A stretch of DNA of 12,209 nt. It comes from Conidiobolus incongruus B7586 (Eukaryota > Entomophthoromycota > Entomophthoromycetes > Entomophthorales > Conidiobolaceae). Both the position numbers and the translations under genes were made by a program. The notes beneath the pieces were generated by a model. The model was not told the DNA's origin. It saw only the letters and a program-made list of their open reading frames with translations, and searched no databases. Below are positions 8,326 to 12,209 of this stretch, one piece after another. Location: NCBI GenBank assembly GCA_000697335.1, contig JNEM01009145.1, positions 1 to 12,209 of the forward strand. Reading direction: 5' to 3'. The first letter of the stretch is position 1; each line of letters opens with the position of its first letter.

Positions 8326-9479
8326 ATCAAATGACTAATTAATTATCAAGTTAATAAATTTATTGTGAAAATTATAAGAATATTTTTTATTTTTAATATA
8401 TTTTGTACTTTAAAGTTTTTATTCTGTTATTAAATAATAGTCTTTTGTTATCTGAGATAAATGACTAATTCTAATACATTTTATTAAGTCAATGAGTATC
8501 AGTATTGTAATTATAGTATCAAGTGAATAGTATTCGGGATGATCTGCTAAAGTTCAAACTAAACAGCTTGCTAATCATACATACTAAATTCAATAGCAAT
8601 AGAAAGGAATTAATTGTAATAAGCAATAGAAATAAATATCAAATTGCTGCTTGTAATAATTTCTAAATTAAACTTGACAGTTAATAACGAAATGTCTAGA
8701 ACAACTATAAAAATGTCACGTTTTAATAACCAAATAATTATTCGAAAATGATTAATTAAATTCAGGTTAAAGATGAGAAAATGTAAATAAATCAATTGGA
8801 TTTTTCAATTGAGTATAAATGTGTTCTGACTACGTTATACTAAAGTATTAATATGTGATCATTTTTAATAATAGTAATAGTATTATTTCTATTTTCAGCA
8901 AATGGCAAGGACATTTATATTATTAAGATATATTCAAAGATTATAAGATATAAAACTCAAATCAAAAATTGTATTGAATCCAAAATATATTATATATGTT
9001 TAATATGGTAAAAGTAACTTTATAGGAAAATATAAATTCTAATATAGATTGAAATCTTATTTTGAAATTCCAACAATTATTAAACCCATCTTGATATCGT
9101 ACTCATTTAAGGCAAAAATTTCTATTCTGTTAAAAATTAATATTAAAAAATTTATATATTTATCAGAAATAAAATTGAAATAAAAAATTTAAATTTATTA
9201 TTATCATATTGTATTTTGTTGTTTTATATATTTCATTATAAAATCATCAGATTTTTAATTAACATATTTTAATATATTAATTCTACTTTATATTAAAATA
9301 TAACGCTATAATATTTAAAAATTAAATCAACTTATAATTGAAAAAATATATATTAAGATCTGTGTTTATAATTACTAATCCAGTTTGATAAAATTTTAAA
9401 AAAAATCAATTGAAATTGATTAATTAAGGATTTGTTATTGTAATATAAACTAAAAAATGATTAATTAAAACTAAAATTA
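8326..9479. other. AT-rich intergenic stretch, no gene seen
   Basis: No frame or RNA gene is supported. TCACGTTTTA, the core of the shared ML upstream motif, recurs at 8716-8725, but no ML-like sequence follows it on the minus strand. From about 9120 to 9480 the DNA becomes almost pure A and T, like the 5450-6940 block. Confidence 0.45.
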
Positions 9480-9740
9480 AAAGGGGTCCTTAGTAGCAAT
9501 TATATGCTTAAAATTGTCATTATTATCACTAAGTTTTGCTTAAATTATCTCCACGGAAATTCAAATTTATTTAACCCTAAATTGGGAAGAGATTTAATTA
9601 AATTTATGATGCAATGATAATTATGCAAATATAGTTTTATTAACAAAATGCTTTAGGTTCTTCAATACTTGATTATTCGCAGTCCCTGATTATGTTCAGG
9701 TTTTTGAATAAGTTCATTTAGTTTGAAATGAATGATTTGA
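9480..9740 (+). pseudogene. Unidentified decayed reading frame
   Basis: One plus-strand frame reads through about 87 codons with six stops, in text that looks protein-like. It begins GSLVAIICLKLSLLSLSFA, which resembles a signal peptide or membrane segment, and continues with IISTEIQIYLTLNWEEI, then NYANIVLLTKCFRFFNT, then LFAVPDYVQVFE. Because the stops are all TAA or TGA in one unbroken frame, this could be a gene mainly damaged by point changes. I do not recognise the family. The G+C level is somewhat higher than in its flanks. No link to the M28 gene downstream is visible. Confidence 0.25.
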
Positions 9741-10056
9741 TGGAATATAAAAATGTTAGTATATATCATATATTATATTAAAGCCTATGATTTATTTATG
9801 TATATTGTAGTATTTAATTGGTATTAAAATAGAGAATAGTAATCTATTCATAGTTGATAACAGTAGATTACATTAAAATAAATATTATTACATGAAAATT
9901 ATTGATAAAGTAATAGACTAATTATGATATCAATAAGGTTTGATAACAATTAATTAATTGTTTTTAAATAAAACAGTTAGACCGACATCCTTTATTAGTA
10001 GTAAATATATACAATTTTATACCAACCCCCTAAATTTAAACTATTACTTTATATTT
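9741..10056. other. Intergenic region upstream of the M28 gene
   Basis: AT-rich DNA with no supported frame; it should include the promoter of the M28 gene. A short C-run (ACCAACCCCCTAAA at 10021-10034) is unusual in this composition and lies about 105 bases before the start codon. No convincing TATA box can be told from background. Confidence 0.35.
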
Positions 10057-10094
10057 AGGATTTTCCAAGTTGATATAAATGTATTGAAAATCCT
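10057..10094 (+). promoter_or_regulatory. Inverted repeat just upstream of the M28 gene
   Basis: AGGATTTTC at 10057-10065 and GAAAATCCT at 10086-10094 form a perfect 9-base inverted repeat with a 20-base spacer. Two further A-T pairs form if one C is bulged. It ends 42 bases before the ATG, so it could fold as a hairpin in the 5' leader or be a site for a dimeric regulator. Neither role is shown. Confidence 0.35.
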
Positions 10095-10136
10095 GATATT
10101 ATATTCAATTAGGAGTAATGATTTATTTATACAAAA

Positions 10137-11243
10137 ATGATGATTTTTATATTGTATACTTGCTTGATCTTTGCACTAATTGATTCATTGAAAATTAGTG
10201 AAGTACAAGAATTTTTCAAAAGTGGTCGATTGATTAAAATTAATCCTGATGAAACTCCAAAATGGATGAACAGCACTCAAATTTTTCAATTGATGAAAAA
10301 TCGTCAGCGTTACATGGACATCACAGAAGTAAAAGATAAATTGAAAAGCGTAAAAAATGTAAGTCAAGTAATTGAGCGAGACTATAGCATTCCTGAGACA
10401 TTGGTGCACCAAAATTTGACAATTAAAGCTCAAGCTCATTTGGATATGAGACGAGCTGAGGGATTATTAAAACAGTTGACATCGTTCCATTCGAGATTCT
10501 TTTTGACAGAATCTGGAATTCAGGCTAGTAAAATGCTAAAAGCCCATCTATCCTCAGTGATCAGGGGATATACAGGAAGTATTGAACTTGTTCAGTTCAA
10601 TCATATTTGGAGCCAGCCAAGTTTTATCGTTAGAATCAAAGGATCTAGACACCCCAACCAGATTGCAATCATTGGAGCACACTATGATTCGATTAACCAG
10701 GACGATCCATTGGAAGGGCGCTCTCCAGGTGCAGATGACAATGGTACAGGAGTGGTAACTATAGTTGAAATTCTAAAAACCCTAATTCAAATGCAATATA
10801 AGCCAAAGAGAACTATTGAATTTCATTTTTACTCTGCTGAAGAAGCTGGGTTAATTGGATCTCTTAGTATTGCATTTCGTTACCGACTTGAGAACCGTCA
10901 AGTGATTTCTATGCTAAATATTGACATGAATGGTTACAAAGCAGACAAATCAGATAATATTTCGATTGTTAAAGATTATGTTGACCCACAATTATCTAAA
11001 TTATTGAAACTTTGTTTTGAAACTTATTCTAAATATAATACAATTGATGATGAATGTGGTTATCCTTGCTCAGATCATGCGACTTGGAATTTGGCTGGTT
11101 TCAACTCTGCTCACCCCTCAGAGAAAGTTTGGGCAAGAGGATATCATACTGAAAAAGATATTATATCAGATGTGGATTTTGATTTTTTACTCCAGTTTGC
11201 AAGAGCTTCAATCGGGTTTTTGTTTGAAGTGGTAGAAGCTTGA
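10137..11243 (+). CDS. Secreted M28 zinc aminopeptidase, fungal leucine aminopeptidase 1-like
   Basis: The 368-residue product belongs to peptidase family M28 (Lap1 / Vibrio leucyl aminopeptidase type), which uses two zinc ions to remove N-terminal residues, typically Leu, from peptides outside the cell. Residues 1-17 are a signal peptide. Residues 18-75 match the family propeptide (GRLIKINPDETPKWM ... YMDIT). The catalytic domain follows. Metal ligands are all present: H182 in GAHYDS, bridging D200 in PGADDNGTG, E236 in SAEEAGL, D263 in NIDMNGY and H337 in YHTEKD. The base E235 and supporting D184 are also there. C307 and C311 in CGYPCSDHATW form the conserved disulfide. Sequons occur at N45, N74, N93, N202 and N274. 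ATGATG at the start leaves two adjacent start codons; I used the first. The length suits the family (about 370-390), and no intron or damage is seen. Confidence 0.93.
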   Translation: MMIFILYTCLIFALIDSLKISEVQEFFKSGRLIKINPDETPKWMNSTQIFQLMKNRQRYMDITEVKDKLKSVKNVSQVIERDYSIPETLVHQNLTIKAQAHLDMRRAEGLLKQLTSFHSRFFLTESGIQASKMLKAHLSSVIRGYTGSIELVQFNHIWSQPSFIVRIKGSRHPNQIAIIGAHYDSINQDDPLEGRSPGADDNGTGVVTIVEILKTLIQMQYKPKRTIEFHFYSAEEAGLIGSLSIAFRYRLENRQVISMLNIDMNGYKADKSDNISIVKDYVDPQLSKLLKLCFETYSKYNTIDDECGYPCSDHATWNLAGFNSAHPSEKVWARGYHTEKDIISDVDFDFLLQFARASIGFLFEVVEA

Positions 11244-11331
11244 TGATTATTTTATTATAATTAAGAAAATATTTTTCTTCCAAGATTTTTCCTGATATTA
11301 TTGGTTGCTTTTATTTGAATATCTTATATCA

Positions 11332-11337
11332 AATAAA
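11332..11337 (+). terminator. AATAAA polyadenylation signal after the M28 gene
   Basis: AATAAA lies 89 bases after the TGA stop; another copy is at 11375-11380. Either could serve the M28 transcript. Confidence 0.35.
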
Positions 11338-11414
11338 TATTATTGGATAATTATAAATATTTCAATCAATTTTGAATAAATATTACAATTATAAAGATAT
11401 TATTAATATTAAAT

Positions 11415-11752
11415 ATTGCAAGGCTTCTGGAAAGTAGTCTTGTGATGAAGATCACGTGAGCTCGATGAAACGGGCCAAAGACGGCTAACTAGATACTTAA
11501 GAGGAGTTTTATTAAAATATCAAGATCTAGGGCTTGGCCCTGATCGAAGTGATCCCTCAGTAAATATCTGTCCAGTGACTATTTTATAGTGTGGTTGATC
11601 CTTGGCCAATGTGTTGAGGCTCCAGCTTCTGTTATAGTCTGGAATTTTCCATTGTGCAAGGGTTGTTCCTGATATTTGTGAGTGGATTACATCTGGAATC
11701 TTGACGGACAGTTAAAATTGAAAGGCGAGCGGACCTCCCGATCTGCGACAAT
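11415..11752 (+). ncRNA. GC-rich island with strong hairpins, candidate structured RNA or young repeat
   Basis: Lines here are about 37-48% G+C by count, while the flanks are almost pure A and T. The plus strand can form a tight series of hairpins. The first, at 11419-11442, has nine pairs around one mismatch and a GGAA loop. The next, at 11443-11454, is TGAT-GAAG-ATCA. The third, at 11460-11475, has five pairs and loop ATGAAA. The fourth, at 11524-11545, has nine pairs with one bulge and loop TTG. The fifth, at 11578-11590, is ACTAT-TTT-ATAGT. Two stems need a G-U wobble that would become A-C on the other strand, and GGAA is a GNRA loop, so a plus-strand transcript is favoured. There is no match that I can see to tRNA, 5S, snRNA, SRP, RNase P/MRP or telomerase RNA. 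A minus-strand frame with one stop in about 98 codons also exists, so a gene fragment or mobile repeat remains possible. Confidence 0.35.
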
Positions 11753-12209
11753 ATAATATCTTTTAAATTTGAGTCTAAGTATTTTAAGTTTTTCTGAAAT
11801 TTTTATTTTTTTTAATAAATATTGGAATAAATGTTTATATTGATTATCAAATAAAATTTGATAGATATTATAAACTAAAAATTTAAATTATCCTTTTAAA
11901 ATCAATATCCATGAATTACACTTTAGGTTTAATAATTTTTCATTTTTTATTTTATCAAAACTAATAAATTTTTGCTTGTATAATATTATTATAAAATAAA
12001 ATCTATTATTTTAATTTTTGAAAATAATTTATAATCATAAAATATATAATTATATATATAATTATAAAAATAAAACTTTGATTGATTAAATAATATTTCA
12101 CTAATTAAGAGTATATAAATATTACTCTGAATCCAATATTTTTTATATAAAAATTTAGTAATCATTAAATTTTAAAATTAAAATCAAATATAGTTATTAA
12201 TATATAATT
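11753..12209. other. AT-rich tail, no gene seen
   Basis: Almost pure A and T from the end of the GC-rich island to the edge of the window. No frame, ordered repeat or RNA gene is visible. The long T-runs near 11806-11813 lie about 55 bases after the island and could stop RNA polymerase III, but such runs are frequent here. Confidence 0.5.

Noticed and set aside
8610-8795. A 61-codon minus-strand frame rich in Ile, Leu and Asn
   Set aside because: No domain, no supporting composition, and open frames of this length arise by chance; its residue mix is what AT-rich DNA gives.
9958-10140. A 60-codon plus-strand frame running into the M28 start, as a possible N-terminal extension
   Set aside because: It is in a different frame from the M28 gene, has no ATG start and has the composition of intergenic DNA.
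10185-11235. Shorter frames on either strand inside the M28 gene, and similar ones inside the two ML genes
   Set aside because: They are shadows of the real coding frames, which carry complete family signatures.
11443-11480. A hammerhead ribozyme, suggested by TGATGA followed later by GATGAAAC
   Set aside because: The sequence between them does not form the required stem II, and the first motif pairs better in a simple hairpin.
11415-11752. SRP RNA, RNase P/MRP RNA, U1-U6, U3 or telomerase RNA
   Set aside because: I looked for their conserved core motifs, including a telomere template, and did not find them.
1-12209. CRISPR arrays, tRNA genes, rRNA genes or bacterial operon signals
   Set aside because: No regularly spaced repeats, cloverleaf with box A and box B at tRNA spacing, rRNA core sequence or ribosome-binding sites were seen.

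Overview
The window looks like nuclear DNA of a very AT-rich fungus, probably an early-diverging, entomophthoralean (Conidiobolus-like) one. This rests on three short intronless genes of fungal secretory type, AATAAA-type signals after the genes, large AT-rich deserts, and decayed receptor-like and transposon sequences. The lineage is an inference; no rRNA or other taxonomic marker is present.

Three genes appear intact. Two are paralogous secreted ML-domain (NPC2 / PG-PI transfer protein-like) lipid-binding proteins of 160 residues each on the minus strand (2089-2571 and 7099-7581). They are 122/160 identical and share promoter-proximal motifs. The third is a secreted M28 zinc aminopeptidase of the fungal Lap1 type on the plus strand (10137-11243), with every zinc ligand and catalytic residue in place. 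All three products should enter the secretory pathway, giving two lipid carriers and an exopeptidase. That fits an osmotrophic or host-degrading fungus, but nothing in the sequence ties the genes to one pathway.

Layout from left to right: a decayed Tc1/mariner-type transposase (1-945); AT-rich filler; a small GC-richer island of unidentified gene-like sequence (about 1441-1700); ML gene A; a decayed gene resembling a seven-transmembrane receptor (about 2880-4070) and further receptor-like debris (about 4380-4900); coding-like scraps near 5160-5450; an extremely AT-rich block (5450-6940); ML gene B; another decayed receptor-like stretch (about 7880-8325); AT-rich filler with an unidentified decayed reading frame at 9480-9740; the M28 gene with an inverted repeat just before its start codon; a GC-rich 340-base island with strong hairpins and no recognised product (about 11415-11752); and a final AT-rich tail.

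The item most likely to be undescribed is the structured island at 11415-11752. Its two G-U wobbles and one GNRA-type loop favour a plus-strand RNA. The other notable point is that both ML proteins have lost the usual C-terminal cysteine and gained an N-terminal one, which suggests a moved disulfide.
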